DNA of 64,000 bases from the NCBI GenBank assembly GCA_036897625.1, contig JAYMTA010000015.1, forward strand, positions 50,853-114,852. Direction: 5' to 3'. Numbering within the stretch: position 1 is the stretch's first letter; each line of letters opens with the position of its first letter. Position numbers and translations under genes: made by a program. Origin of the DNA: Pelargonium cotyledonis. Its lineage: Eukaryota; Streptophyta; Magnoliopsida; Geraniales; Geraniaceae. Positions 10,371-22,415 of the stretch are shown in pieces. A model generated the notes under the pieces. The model was not told where the DNA came from and did no database searches. It saw only the letters and a program-made list of their open reading frames with translations.

Positions 10371-10425
10371 ATAGTCAGATAAAATCAAGCCCACTAAGAA
10401 AGACCCTTAACTGTATGAATCTTCC

Positions 10426-10465
10426 CAAGTAGGATTTGAACCTACGACCCACGAAAGACCCTAAA
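10426..10465 (-). pseudogene. tRNA 3' half, probably trnN remnant
   Basis: On the minus strand the sequence reads GGGTCGTAGGTTCAAATCC then TACTTGGGAAG, with a perfect five-pair T-stem. This closely resembles the T-arm and 3' acceptor strand of the chloroplast-like asparagine tRNA found in plant mitochondria. The 5' half does not fold: no partner for the TTGGGAA acceptor strand lies at the right distance (toward 10500). The order trnN then trnY on one strand matches the known plant mitochondrial cluster, which supports the assignment. A class II tRNA with a rearranged 5' side cannot be excluded. Confidence 0.5.
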
Positions 10466-13400
10466 ATGCCATTTTGTTAGGTGCCCCCTCACCGATAGAA
10501 TTGCGCTTTTGAAAAGGCCTTTTTGGAGCGGCTGTTAGACTAGAACTAAACTACTTACGAGGAGAAGATGAATCGAAAAAAAAAGGAAAGGTTGACTTTG
10601 CGTGCAGGTGATAGATAGGAGCTTAGGACACTTTTCGAAAGAAACATAGGAAGTTGGGCAAGATACTTCGAATAGGAAACCAACCTTCTTTTTTCAAAGG
10701 CAAAACCCAGTCTTATTACTTTTAGAAGTTACCGGTTATTGAAACTTTAAGTGTCTGGAAAATACAGGAAGCATTCTATTTGTAGCCTACATTAATATAG
10801 AACATTACTTTCTTATGGACTCAAGAGAAGTCATTATACTAGATTAAACAATCTCGAAACTAAGACTACTCTTGGATAGGAGGCCTAACTTAGAAACAGC
10901 TTGCTTACTAAACACTATTAGCCCTAAACTAAAAGGTTACAAGCCAAACTTACCTAGTAAGAATTCCCAATTCTAAGCTTTATGCATAGTCGATAAAGAT
11001 AGAAAGCACTCCAGGCAGTCCTTTGTATTGAGACCCTATTAATAATTAATGTTATAATCTTAACACTACAAGCCTTACCAGGTAACTCAGTAATGGAGTC
11101 CTACACTAGTTAGTAGTGAACCTCCAGTTCTATAAAAAAAGAAAATGTACTAAGAGCAAGCTATAATAAAGGTAGCACGAGATGAGATATCTAGCAGTAT
11201 GCCTTATGCAGGATATTCTTTGAACCCTATTTATTGAAGTTTTTGAGGACACCTTTGTTGCCAGAACGCGAAAACTTGAGATTTAACTTTCAGTAGTAAG
11301 TCCTTAATAAGTTAGTTTTTACAAGACCTTTCCTTTAATTTTACGTTTTTTCTCATAAGCGCATACTCTCTAAATTTTATTTGGAATTTATAAAAGGGGC
11401 TGCCCAAGAGTAATGGGGTTCTTTTTCTACTTAAGTAAATTTTCCTAGCTTGACAGATTCTTATTAAATTGCTTTTGTAGTATTTTATATCTTTATTTAA
11501 AAGCGCGCTCTTAAAAAAGGAAATCCTGTTAATTCTGAAACAAAAAATAAGGGTTTCTAGAAATAAGGACCCTATTATATATAAGTGTACCCACTTTTGG
11601 TCCCTTTGAACTAAGAAAACCTAAACGGATTTCCCGCTTGTGAAAGCTAGATGCCTTTTTTTATTTGAATCTTAAGAAAAGTTAGTTAGTGCATTCCTAT
11701 TTATTGGCAGAAAAAGAACTTCCCAAGGCAAGCGCTACCTGTGAGTAATGATAAGAAGCCTTTAACAGAGACCCATTTCATTAAGACATGAAAAAGCCTT
11801 AGTTCTTCCTATATGAAGCCTCCCGTAAATTCTATTTTGTTTCTTACTTTGTTCGTGTTATTTATAAGTAATCAAGACAAACTAATTATTAAAAATCTCT
11901 TATAAATTTTAATTCATTAGTTGAAAAGTGACATAATGATAGGTTAAGAGGGATCAATAGAGCTTAGAAAGCTGGGTATCTTTTACTTTTGACTGTCTCC
12001 CTTATTAGATCCTTCCTGACTCTAAAAATAGACTTTCTCTAAACTAAATGGACTTCATCGGGGCTACCTAGGAAATCTTCATGCTATGTTTTTACTCGTA
12101 ACGGATTTCCGTACTACGAATGGCTTCTTTTGATTGGACAAACTTTCGCAGTCATACATAATAAAGGAAGGGTTGCTTACATAGTTAAGTTGCAGGGTTC
12201 TTCCTATTAACATGCTACTGTGACATCTAAAGTTGCTCGGGGGTAATGAGTCCAAACAAGCGTATACTCTACCCAAATATTTTACGTAGTTATGTGGAAT
12301 GGTTATAAATTGACGTTCTATGAATAAAATTTCCTTAGTCTTTGTAAAACAAACTTATAAGCCTAAAGACCGACTTAAGAAAGGCCTACTTCTTACTATA
12401 CGACCCTTGTCAGGGTCCTTTTAAAGCAAGACTGCGCGCCATAAATTATACAGCTATTTCCGAGTACTATAACATGATTTAATACCCATTTTTCTCCAAG
12501 TTTCTCGAAATTTCGGGTGCGAGCTCTTCTACAAGGCTTTCTTAATAGACCGGGCAATCGCCTTGAGATACCTTCTGACTTTTCCAGGTGTAATCAAATA
12601 AAAAGGACTGCTATACCCTATATAAAAAGGATATCCCATTTTACCCCGCTCAGAGGATTTCTTTATTAACAAAGTTTTACTTATCTTGAATTTGAAGCGC
12701 ACAAAGTACAAAGTCCCCGGTAATAACACCTTTTATGCAAGATCCTCTATGAAGTCATTTTCAATGATTCTCTCCCGATTAGTTTTTCTTGTAAAAACCT
12801 GGAAACGTGCATATCTAAACAAAAATCCATCGCACAAGTCCTAAGTCTAGGCCGCTAAAAAGCAGTTCTTGTTGTGTAAAATACATTGATACTAAAGTTC
12901 CTAAAAGGGCTTGGAGACTCCAAAAAGGGTTTCTTAACCTAGCTGAAACTTTGGGTCTGTTTCCATAACTTTATCTTACCCTTATATACTAATGAAACAC
13001 CCTTCCAGAGCCCCCTGTCAAAATCCTTGTCTAAGTCTCCTAAGAACCCCGTCTACCCGGAAAAGGTACATCTCTAGATTTGAAACCCTCTAAAAAAGGA
13101 ATTCTTTCTTCTTTGTACTAGTAGGATCCTGCAGCTATTTATTAGAATAGAGGGACAAAGCCCTTAATTTGTTTGGGAAGTTCATAGAATAAAAAGCTTG
13201 CCGTGAGGAAGTCTTTACGTATATTAAATTAAAAGAGTAAAACCATACATCAAGTTTACTATTTCGCTTATTTGAGTTTAGCTTTCAATTATTAAACAAT
13301 AATAAAATGAAGATCTGGTTTTCCTATTAGACTAGTATACTTATAACAACTATGGAAGGGTTTTTAATAGCTAACGTTAAGTTAAATGTAATAAAATTAT

Positions 13401-13642
13401 AAGGCTAACTCAACCGGATTCCCTGAGTTTAAGTTGGATAAGCTCCTTCACTTTGAGAGTAGAAAGCCGAGGGTTCTATATAGAATAGAGAAAGCGTGGT
13501 TAACTCTTAAATACTTGGTTGTTCCTTAATTTTGAATCACTTAGATAATCTAACTATTTAATTCTTCAGTGAATTACCCAATAGATATTGTTTTCTTGCC
13601 TGATTTCTTACTTTATTACATACTTTCTTTGACAAATTCTTT
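10466..13642. other. Spacer with a dispersed direct repeat, no confident gene
   Basis: It holds one arm of a direct repeat (10543-10591, annotated separately), a partial match to the start of the FPVK module (12440-12480), and two minus-strand frames of 65-66 codons (12079-12276 and 12529-12729). The second begins with GTG and has a weak resemblance to ribosomal protein S18, which I do not consider established. No RNA gene was seen. Confidence 0.45.
10543..10591 (+). repeat. Dispersed direct repeat, left copy
   Basis: Near-identical to 37214-37258 across about 45 bases, from AACTAAACTACTTACGAGGA through the A-rich run and GGAAAGG, with a small indel (GAGAAGATGAATCG here, GAGATTAATCG there) and a different A-run length. 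This is the best-conserved long match I found between distant parts of the window. It ends abruptly on both sides. Confidence 0.75.
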
Positions 13643-13715
13643 CGCGGGATAGAGTAGTTGGTAAACTCATGAGGCTCATGATCTCAAAACGCAGGTTCAA
13701 GTCCTGCTCCCGCTA
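13643..13715 (+). tRNA. trnfM: tRNA-Met (CAU), initiator type
   Basis: Positions 2-7 of the acceptor arm (GCGGGA) pair with TCCCGC, and position 1 (C) faces T, a mismatch typical of initiator tRNAs. The D-stem GAGT/ACTC, anticodon arm TGAGG-CTCATGA-TCTCA (anticodon CAT, one G-U pair) and T-arm GCAGG-TTCAAGT-CCTGC all pair. The whole folds cleanly and is probably functional. The anticodon stem lacks the three consecutive G-C pairs of bacterial initiators, so elongator function cannot be ruled out. Decayed copies of the same sequence lie at 48913-48970 and perhaps 46905-46962. Confidence 0.88.
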
Positions 13716-13798
13716 ATGAAAGTTAGCTCTTTTAGACAGCATCCTTGTTTTTGGTATTTTGAGTGTAAGGTTTGATCAGTTTCTTAGTCTAAGTTTTT

Positions 13799-13862
13799 TC
13801 TATTCTTTTAGTTGGTATAGCACTGTAAGATGAACCCGATGGCCGTAGGTTCAAAGCGAATT
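13799..13862 (+). pseudogene. Decayed trnK copy
   Basis: Aligned with trnK at 63751-63823, this stretch keeps AGTTGGTA-AGCA in the D-arm region, AACC-ATGGCCGTAGGTTCAA from the anticodon 3' stem to the T-loop (including 16 identical bases, ATGGCCGTAGGTTCAA), and the right spacing. The anticodon and both acceptor strands are lost. It lies about 85 bases after trnfM. Confidence 0.6.
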
Positions 13863-14149
13863 ACTTATCTCTTGTTTTTTCCTTTCATAGTTTGAGAGTA
13901 CATTCCGAGTAGAGTACATCTCGGATTGACAAAGAAGCACGGATGGCTACCGTTTCCTTGGAGGAGGGAAGATTTATCTTGAAGAAGTACAGGCAAGTTA
14001 GATAATTTGTCCTTACTGAATAGGATTATTTAAAATTCCTTTATTCATACTAATAGAGAAAGTGTAACCCATTTCTTTAGTGCTTAACAGGCAAATGCTT
14101 GCGTTTGGAATTCGAGTTACTCTAATAGTAGGAGGCTCACAAAGATAAC

Positions 14150-14420
14150 TAAAGTAAGCTAGCATACCTATTCCTAACTCTTAATACCTATTCTTATTTA
14201 CTCTTATCTTCTGTCTTCTGTAGCTACTTCTACTCGCAAGTTACCCTTAGTCAGGTTTCTTTAAGCGAGTTCCTATATTAATAAGTGTAACTAGAGCTCT
14301 TACTTGAGTTCTGTCTTTAGCAAGCTCCTTAGGAAAGTAAGGCGATCAAGTCGGAGTTTTCTTATCTTGGAGCAAAAAGGTGGAGCTTTCCAGTCTTTAT
14401 TATAAAAAGGTATAGTCCGT
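14150..14420 (-). repeat. CTT/TAC-rich tract, possible repeat remnant
   Basis: The start (about 14160-14240) resembles the inverted TA/CTA-rich tract found at 860-1010 and 21540-21850, with words such as CTTATCTTCTGTC and GTAGCTACTTC. The match is compositional and weak. Confidence 0.25.
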
Positions 14421-14700
14421 GAGAACCTTAGTAAGATTAAAGCAGCAGGTAGAGGCATTGATAAATGGAGTAAGAAAAAAGGAGAGGTAACGAAATTCGA
14501 CTGAAGAAAGTGAAGAAAGTCAATAAGAGTAGAGTTGGGCTACAAAGATGACAGGTCTAGGTATGAAAGCAAGTAGAGGTATCAAGACTGAGGAAAACCA
14601 AGGCTATCACGAGTAGAGATAGAGGTTCAGGTAAGAAAGGTATACATAGGAGGCTAAAGAAAGTCCTGAGTAGTCCAGTAGTAAAGACCTGAAGTATACA
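14420..14700 (+). repeat. Purine-rich Lys-codon tract
   Basis: G+A-rich on this strand, with recurring words GTAGAGGTA, AAGAAAG, GTCTAGGTA and AAGACTGAGGAA. Codon readings give ATKMTGLGMKASRGIKTEEN and KAAGRGIDKWSKKKGEVTKF, lysine-rich and resembling the reverse complement of 19020-19230, which reads RKTLKTEEAAKGKKVGVVK. No single frame stays open. Related tracts are at 9715-9830 and, inverted, at 52040-52200 and 58600-58860. Confidence 0.4.
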
Positions 14701-17700
14701 GATGAGGTTTTCTTATAGGGTTAATAGCTAGGTAGGGTCTAAGTATATGTAAGTCTAGCTGTTTGGGAGGTCTAAGAATTGGTCAAAGTCAAGGGTTTCT
14801 AAACTCTTTTTATAAGTTAAGACATAAAGGGTCCTGATAGGGTTTGGTTATCCTAGATTTTATTTTTTTTACAAGAGGGATTACTTTAAAGTTAGGAATC
14901 CGTTTTGGTATTTGTAGGGATCCCTTAAATGCTCTTTAACTCCGAGAGGAAAGTCCTTGAAAACTCTTGTTACTGGGTTATTTGTAGCTTTTTCGGTGTA
15001 TACTACTATTACTTGTATATAAGTGGAATTTTATTAACTTTTATTTATAGTCCTACCTAATTGAGAAAAACTGGCCCAGTCGAGAGACCAGACCTCTAAA
15101 GTAGAAGAGTTATTACGCTTCTCTTGCAGTAATTCGTTCGTAGGAGTCCCCTACTTATTAGAGTACCCAAAAGCAAGTAATACATGAGTAGAACCTTAAC
15201 CTTTGATATATCACACGAGATCCATGAGTTTACCAGGTATTCCAACCGGATACTAAAAATCTAATTTCTTTTTTCTTCATCTTATAGATAAAGTTATCCT
15301 TTGTTCCATAGCTAGGCTGAATGTAAGCTGTTTCAAAGAACTATCCGGGAGCTTTGTGTAAAAATGTATAAGAGTTACACTTTCTTGAAGCTAGGAAACT
15401 ACTGAATGTGGTGTAAAATTCTCTGGCCTTAAGAGAGAGGAAAGAATGTGCGAGATGTATTTCTTCTCGGCAATCCCTAATACAAGCTAGTCCTTTATCA
15501 GGTCCTTATATACTTAAACTGTAAATTACCAACTTTTTCCTTTGCTTCATGCGGTTGTACTAGGAGTTCACTACTATCTAATATTTAAGGCTAGAGTATT
15601 TGTAGGAAGCTAGTATTCAACTCATTACTAACAGGAAAGTCAATAAATAGTTATTTGGTTATACTTTTGTGATATCAGAACTTCAGGTCCGTCACTTAAG
15701 TACCTAAGGGTTTCCGACTATTACAAAGAATCCGGTAGTTAGCTAAATTTTCAATCTTAATGAGATAAGTAGAACTCAATTTTGGTGTACTTTTAGTTAA
15801 AGAGACTTTCTGTCAGTTGACTTATAGTAGTAGGAGTCTAAAAGAGGTCCCTTTTTGAGGATTTCCAGTCCAGCTGGTAGGAGAGTGTTACTCTTAACAA
15901 AGCCTTTGAGCCTTTGAAAAAAAAGGTATTTCGTAGCGTTTCTAGTTTAGAGTCTATATTTTAGTATTTAGGGATTCCTTTCAATATTGCGTCTAATAAA
16001 CTAAATATAAATAGAATAGGGGTAAACTCACAGGACAGACAAGTAAATAGCCAAATGCCACGAGTTTGTTCGAGCCCTTTGAGGCTTAGATTACTTACTT
16101 TATTTGGAAATTGCGAACTTTTTAGTTTGAAAGAAAGACTGTTCCTAATTATCAAAACTAAAGAAAGTAAAGATAGCACTTCATCTTCTTCGTCAGGTAT
16201 TTGTCTTAACTAGTAAAAGCTAATATTCTAACTAAAGCTCTTCGTATATCCTTTATTGGAATTTAGGGGAATTTTAATACAAATAGAGACGGATTTCTTA
16301 GTCTTAACAGTGTTGTGCGACTTGAAGTGTCTTTTCTATAGTAGCCTCACGAATATTTCCCTGGGATTTCCTTTAAGAATTTGTATAGAAAGTCTCTATT
16401 ATAGGTATGAGACATAACTCCTGTATTGTCTCTATTCTATAGCTATTTTAAGAATATTAAGGAAGAGATAAAAGTTCTTTCATTTAGAAGAGTCCGGCAG
16501 TCATTCTTGGATATTTCTAGCTTTTGAGTCTTAATTAAAAGGATAGAACCTAGAACTAGTAGGAAGATAGGTAAGCAGTTTTTTAGATGAAGGAAATTTG
16601 GTAATAACAAGTTTGACTAACTAAAAAGCGGGGGTTCTAATAAGAAATTTGGGGAGCCTTTAAGTGTTTTCAGTAATAAAAAGGGTATAATATACCAAAA
16701 GAGGATAAGCCTCGGATAGCCAAATAAGGACAGGTCAAGGTCAATAGGAGAGGTTTAAGTTACTTCGCGGAAGCCGGTAATTACAAATATAAAAATAGCA
16801 TTAAAAGTTCTAATAGTACAGAAAAGGGAGTCCTATCCTACCAGGAGTCTCAATCTAGAGCTGTTCTAAGAAAAAAAGCAACTCTTATTTATTAGCTGCC
16901 CGCTGCTAGTTGCAGGATATTTTTAATTACAGATAGCACATTATTACAAGCCTCTCATAAATCTAAATATGGTGTTTTCTGTACTTAATTTAAGTATAGC
17001 TCGGTGTCGTAAGTCTACAAATTACATGTTTGAGATTAAACCGAGGGTTAACCAAAGCCCTTTGAAAAATTCCAATAGACAGTGAAGATCCGCAGTTCGG
17101 GAAGCTAGACTTTGACTTTTTTACTTAATTTATAAAAGCGGCATACCCTTATTGAAATAGAGGACTTTAAATGCTAAAAAAATCAATACTAGTACTAGAG
17201 TTCCTACGGAGCAGTCTATATAGTATCATAAGTAGTACTTTCGTTAAGCATTTTTAAAGTAATGCATGTTTGTACGAAGATTCGCAAGAACTAGATTAAA
17301 AAAGCACATTCTTTGTAATAATCTTTTAAATACAAATTCTAGATAGGGCTTATACCTGGATTGCAGACTACATTAGCAAGCATAAAAACGCTAGTTCACA
17401 CGTGGATTACTTTGTTTTATACTCCAGGAAATAAGATAAAGAATAGTTTACAAATATTTAATCTTAAATAAGACTCCTACTGTCTAGAACACTTATTAAT
17501 AAAAATGAATTAATTTTAGCAAAAGGAAGCTTTCTCTCGTTAGTATAACACACGCGAGTTTTACTAAAATACGAGAACTTTCCCAGGAGCTACACTTTTG
17601 GGTCTTGATAATAACTGTAGCTAGAATGTTACTCTGTGTCTTAGCTCTTATAAGCTACACCGGCTTTCTTGTTGGAGGATATGAGTTTTTCTTATAATTA

Positions 17701-19019
17701 TTCTTAGGAACTCTATTACCTATCCGTATATTAATGTAATAGAAAGTAATATTTAGTCTTAGTACAGTCTTATTAGTTGTTAAGGATAAGATTTTGTGTA
17801 TCTAACTCCCTAGACTATATTAGTTATATTTCTTTTTTCCGCATCTTAAAACCTGCAAGCGCAAAATTCCTTCTATAAAAAAAGGGCTAAAGAGAGCCTA
17901 GATTAAGGAGTACCCCGCGGCGAGTCCTTTTGAAAATTTGCAATGACTCGGGCACCAGTTTTTAAGCTTAATAAAGATTTTTTGAGTCCTTAAAACATTG
18001 TAGTCACTTTAAGTATAAATTTTCTGTTATTGGTCATATTTTTAGTGATTTCTTGAAAAGCATATTTAAAGTATATAAGAATTCCTTGAAGTTGAGTCGA
18101 TAGTTCAGGCTAAAGCGGTTTACTAGCTTTATGTTTAGATACCCTTAGGGTTGGTTTACCGGGATAAAGCCTTCAAACTATATTCCTTCTTTTTATGCTG
18201 GATTTCTACCTATTACTACAGTACAGAGCAGGGCTTCTTTCACATCAGCAGGATGTTTTTTGCAGTCGTTTTCTACTCTGATACCGGGGCTGCTTTATAG
18301 AAATATGTAAACGCATCCTTTTAAAGTTCTGCTTTGTCCAATCAATTAGCCGCTCTAGGTACATAAAAAATGAGTAGAGAGTTCCTCTTATAACTTGGGT
18401 TCTATTTAGCCTTGTCCTAGATAGATATTCTATGGAATTCCTTCTAAAGTACAATTATAGTCTTAGTTTTTGCAAAAAACCTGGCTGAATTTTTTACGAT
18501 AGCCGTTAGAAGCCCGATTGCATATCCGGTTCAATCCTTTTATTTTCAAGAAAAAGCTTTAGTAGGCATCCAATAAATAGTCCGAAGTTTATCCTCTTTA
18601 CCTGACTCGAAACTCTAAAAGGGTCTTTAAAAAGTAAAGCCTTTTCTATCTTGTATTATGGATAACTCATAATTTTATGTCAAAACAAGGGTTTACATTT
18701 AAACGAAGTAGTAGCTGGTTATTATACCTTTACTAACCAGGGTCCTAGAAGATTTTCCTTTCCGTAGTGCCTAATCCAGGGTAAGGAATAAAAAAAGATT
18801 CCCTTAAAATTTTTAGTGCGCGGGGGTCTAAATTCTAATAGCCTTAGTTTGACACACTTTAATAACACCTACCCAAGCAAATAGTTTTTGAAAGAGTGGA
18901 ATCGTTTAGAAGGAAATCCTTAAGTCTATTCTAGCCATAAAACGGTTATTGTATCACAAGCTGCTGAAGTCTTTTAATAAGGGGCTCTACTGAAAAAACA
19001 GGAAAATCTTATAGAGTTT
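14701..19019. other. Long AT-rich spacer, no gene seen
   Basis: Short minus-strand frames of 72 and 69 codons (15961-16179, 18245-18454) are within chance expectation and carry no motif I know. No tRNA arm, intron domain V or repeat module was recognised. TATAAAAAGG-like words recur here and elsewhere. Confidence 0.45.
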
Positions 19020-19230
19020 CTTATGCACACTGCCTAGAGCTATACCTACTTTCACTACTCCTACTTTCTTACCCTTCGCAGCTTCCTCAGTCTTCAAAGT
19101 CTTCCTACCTGTAACCTCTTTTTAGGAAATCTAACTGTCTTTATGAGTCCTAGCTGTCCTGTGGGTTCTACCTTTCTTATGCCTTACCTTTGTAGCTAAA
19201 CTCTTACTCATAACCTGTTTCTGAACTACC
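19020..19230 (-). repeat. Purine-rich Lys-codon tract, inverted
   Basis: On the minus strand it reads GAGTTTAGCTACAAAGGTAA and then lysine/alanine-rich codons (SLATKVRHKKGRT; later RKTLKTEEAAKGKKVGVVK), matching 9715-9830 and 14420-14700 in words and apparent frame. The frame is interrupted, so a decayed repeat is more likely than a gene. Confidence 0.4.
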
Positions 19231-19690
19231 CCCTTTTAAATGAGATATGCCTTTCCCCTGGATACCCGTGGGTTTCATGTTACTCTTTGTCTTTTTGGTT
19301 CCTAACCGTCTTGATAATACCAAATTTGTTACTATTTTAGGTTTAAAAACTCTTTCGTTTATAGTTCCTGTTCCTTTAGAGAACCCTGTCCGGTACTTAG
19401 CAACTCCTCAACTTTAATTTGTAATAGAATCTCTCAAACTTCTTTTATTTTCGTAGAACCCCTTTTTGGAGAACACACTGGCATCACACTCCCGGGACAG
19501 TAAGATAAGACTGTTAAGACTAAGAAAATTCTATATCTCCTTTAAACCTTTAAAAGCCCAAGTAATTCCTAGTAAGACAACCCCCTTATTTAAGATTCTT
19601 GACTTGACTGACAGGAATATTTTTAAATAAACTTTAGATATTATACATTTTAGTAAACAGCTTCAAAAATGCTAAGAATAAAGAGAGAAT

Positions 19691-19960
19691 GTGGATTCCT
19701 TAGAACAGTACCAAAATTATTATCCAGAAAAGACCCTTTTTATCACCAATTACCCGGTGTTGATACCCCTTTTAGAGTCAATATTTACTATATTACTATA
19801 TATTTTATATAATTCACAATTCAGCAGAGTAAGAAAGAATAAGAAGAATGAGGATCTGGCCAGCGGAAAATCTTTTGCCTTTTATGTGATGCCATTTGAA
19901 CTTAATCAGGTTACCTTCTGTATCCAAAAAAGACTTATATTTTACGACAAGGTGGGGTAA
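19691..19960 (+). CDS. Hypothetical frame with FPVK-module motif
   Basis: An 89-codon frame beginning with GTG. Its first 17 residues (MDSLEQYQNYYPEKTLF) align with TDELEQYQSLYLESRLF encoded by copy b at 2519-2794, and the DNA aligns too, so this is a partial copy of that module. The remainder has a hydrophobic segment (LESIFTILLYILYNSQF) and then a basic, undistinguished tail that does not align with the other copies. No known family. It is probably a fused remnant, not a gene. Confidence 0.25.
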   Translation: MDSLEQYQNYYPEKTLFITNYPVLIPLLESIFTILLYILYNSQFSRVRKNKKNEDLASGKSFAFYVMPFELNQVTFCIQKRLIFYDKVG

Positions 19961-21500
19961 ATAAGGACATAATAAAAAGCAGTATAGCTTATTACCATCT
20001 TAGTAATAAGATATAATCTAACCCCATTCTGGAATCTAGTAAGTTACCTCTTGCTCTACTCAGCAATACGGGGCAATTCACCATCCCGAGTTAATGCCAA
20101 TCTTTCTTAATAAGTCCGGGAACTCCTTGTGATTTCTATGACTTTAAGTTACATCTAACTTTACAAACTCTTTGATTAACCAGTACCTGAGAAGCTTCAA
20201 CAAACGGATATATACACAGCCCCTCTATATTCAAAACAAAAAATTTACATGCTACAGGCACTCACTTGGAATCCTTCTTAAAAAAGTTAAGGGATCCCCG
20301 ATATAGCTTATGCAAGTCTACGAATAACTCTAAATAGCACCTAAACATTGACAAATAGTCAAATAGTCTGGCGACTTTAGCTTTTACAATATACTTTAAG
20401 TAAGGTATTTGAGGGAGACGTGCCACAAGTAATATGGGGCCGCTTAGGTAGAACTCCGTTTAATTAAGTAGAGACTATAGAAAGGCATTCATTTTAGTTA
20501 GGAAGGAAATATATTAGTGTTGGGATGGTTAAAAGCTTGTTTAAATAAAATAAGGGTTTAGAATTCGATACTGCTAAAGCTAAGCAAAGTATGGTATTAA
20601 GAGATAGATAATTTACTTGTTTTTTTTAGTCTTCTGCAGCTGACTTAATAATTTATTACACTGAATCGAGAAGAAAAGGTCTTCTTTTACGAGTTTGGTT
20701 TAATACCCCTAGTAAAGAACTTCCAGACAAGCTATCTATGGAAATATCCAGTTTCCTATAATTTGTTCGTTAGAAACATGTTTTTTAGCAAGTTTCCATT
20801 TATTTACATCATGAAAGTAAGAAAATTCAAACACAAAAGGAGTCACTTTTAGGAAATTAGGATACCTTTTCACAAATATAAATAAAGGAGTAGCTTATAA
20901 ATACCCTACTTAAAGTACTCGCGTTTTCTTATAGATTTTCTTGGAATAATTACCGTAATTTAAAGAATCTGACGTGTCCATCTAGTAAAAAAAATGTTTC
21001 TTATCTTATTTATAAAGTTTTAAAAGTATAATATCGAGAAAAAGCATTCTAATATAATAATAAACCTAAAATGGTTGGACTTATTAAGTTATACCCATCA
21101 AGATACACCATGTCGTTTTAAGTATTTAATAAACTCAAAGCGACTTCTCCAGACAATCAAGTAGACTGCTTTTTTAGATCGTGTGTTATACTAACTATTT
21201 TAAGGGCTCTTTGCCTTTAAAATATAAAAGTAGTGGAGCTTTTGGGATATTTTAAGAATAGTATAAAGAATAAGCTTTTTGTATATTAGTCCTAGACATA
21301 GGGTATTTCAATAAGATGCTCATAAATGCGTTTAAAGTGTTTTCTTTGTAAAGCCTAGAGAAACTTAAATAGAAATGCATTGAGTTATCATCTATAATTG
21401 TCAAGATCAGTAGTAACTCTTCTCCTGGGGCTCCCTCTCTAAAGTTGAGTAGCTCAAAACTTGCCTGGCAATTGCCTTTAAAGTTCCCCGCTGCCTTGAC
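19961..21500. other. AT-rich spacer, no gene seen
   Basis: No open frame of note, no tRNA-like fold and no recognised repeat module. Confidence 0.45.
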
Positions 21501-21509
21501 TTTATAGGA

Positions 21510-22010
21510 ATTGGAAACTAGATTTTCTGCTTATTCATAACCTTAGCCTTAATACCTAGAGCTATACTTATACTTGTATTCTATAACTTAATCTTGTCTA
21601 TCTGAGTAACCTTTGTTTCTTAATCTCGATACCTGCTAGCATACCCACGCTTTTAGCTCCCAATCTTGATAGCTATGCCGGTTTCTATAGGTCTTTGTCT
21701 TATAACCTGCCTAATAAGCTTTCTTATGGTCCTTGTTGCAGCTGGGAGTTTTCGTATTCTTGTTATGAATTATTGTACTTACTATATTAGTTATTGGTAT
21801 TCATTGTATTACTCTTTATAGAAATAGTCTAGATAATATATTGTATTTTATGTATTAAGGTTATTACCTCCTCCTCTTTGTTTTTATCATTAAAGAGAGT
21901 TTTAAACTTAAACTTAATAGTATAGAGGGTAAGGTCAGTGTTTCCGACTCAAGGATATCGAATAAGGGGTAATATAGGAAGTATAGATAATAGTACATGA
22001 ATACATCAAC
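21510..22010 (-). repeat. Composite dispersed repeat, inverted copy
   Basis: From left to right it holds CTTA/TAGCT-rich sequence, a TA-rich tract (about 21770-21850), a segment CTTTGTTTTTATCATTAAAG (about 21882) and a weak trace of the ~120-bp module (about 21960-22010). The CTTTGTTTTTATCATTAAAG segment matches CTTTGTTCTTATCATTAAAG near 52143. The order is the same as in the inverted copies at 841-1170 and 52040-52265. Confidence 0.4.
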
Positions 22011-22353
22011 AAAAGGGAAACCCGGATTTTAAAAATACAAATGACTTTAGCCCCTAGCTCTACTTATTACTTAAAAGAACCCTCTTAGTCTTACTTGTTC
22101 TTGGCTTTCCTAAGGAGTTAATTACCGGACTATAAAACTTAGCTATCTCTTTTATACCTATTAACGAGCTTTCCCTGGGTTTTCTATTAATTAGACAAGC
22201 TATTTAAGATAGCAAAAAGTAGCAAAAAGAGAATACCGGTTAGGCGAGGCCTTCCCTTCCTACTATAGCTATAAGTAATATTCTAATTATAATAAGATCT
22301 ACTCCATACTTATATAAAGAAATTCGAGTTATTAGAACTATCCAGAGGCTTAG

Positions 22354-22415
22354 ATAGATCAGTGGTTAGAACACGGGTTTGTTTCATCTCAAGTCATGGG
22401 TTCGACTTCCTTTAT
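22354..22415 (+). pseudogene. Decayed tRNA-like sequence
   Basis: TAGATCAGTGGTTAGAAC looks like a D-arm, GTTTCATC an anticodon loop with CAT, and GTCATGGGTTCGACTTCC a T-arm. The T-stem has mismatches and the acceptor strands do not pair. The arrangement resembles an elongator methionine tRNA of chloroplast type, but the identity is uncertain. Confidence 0.4.
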
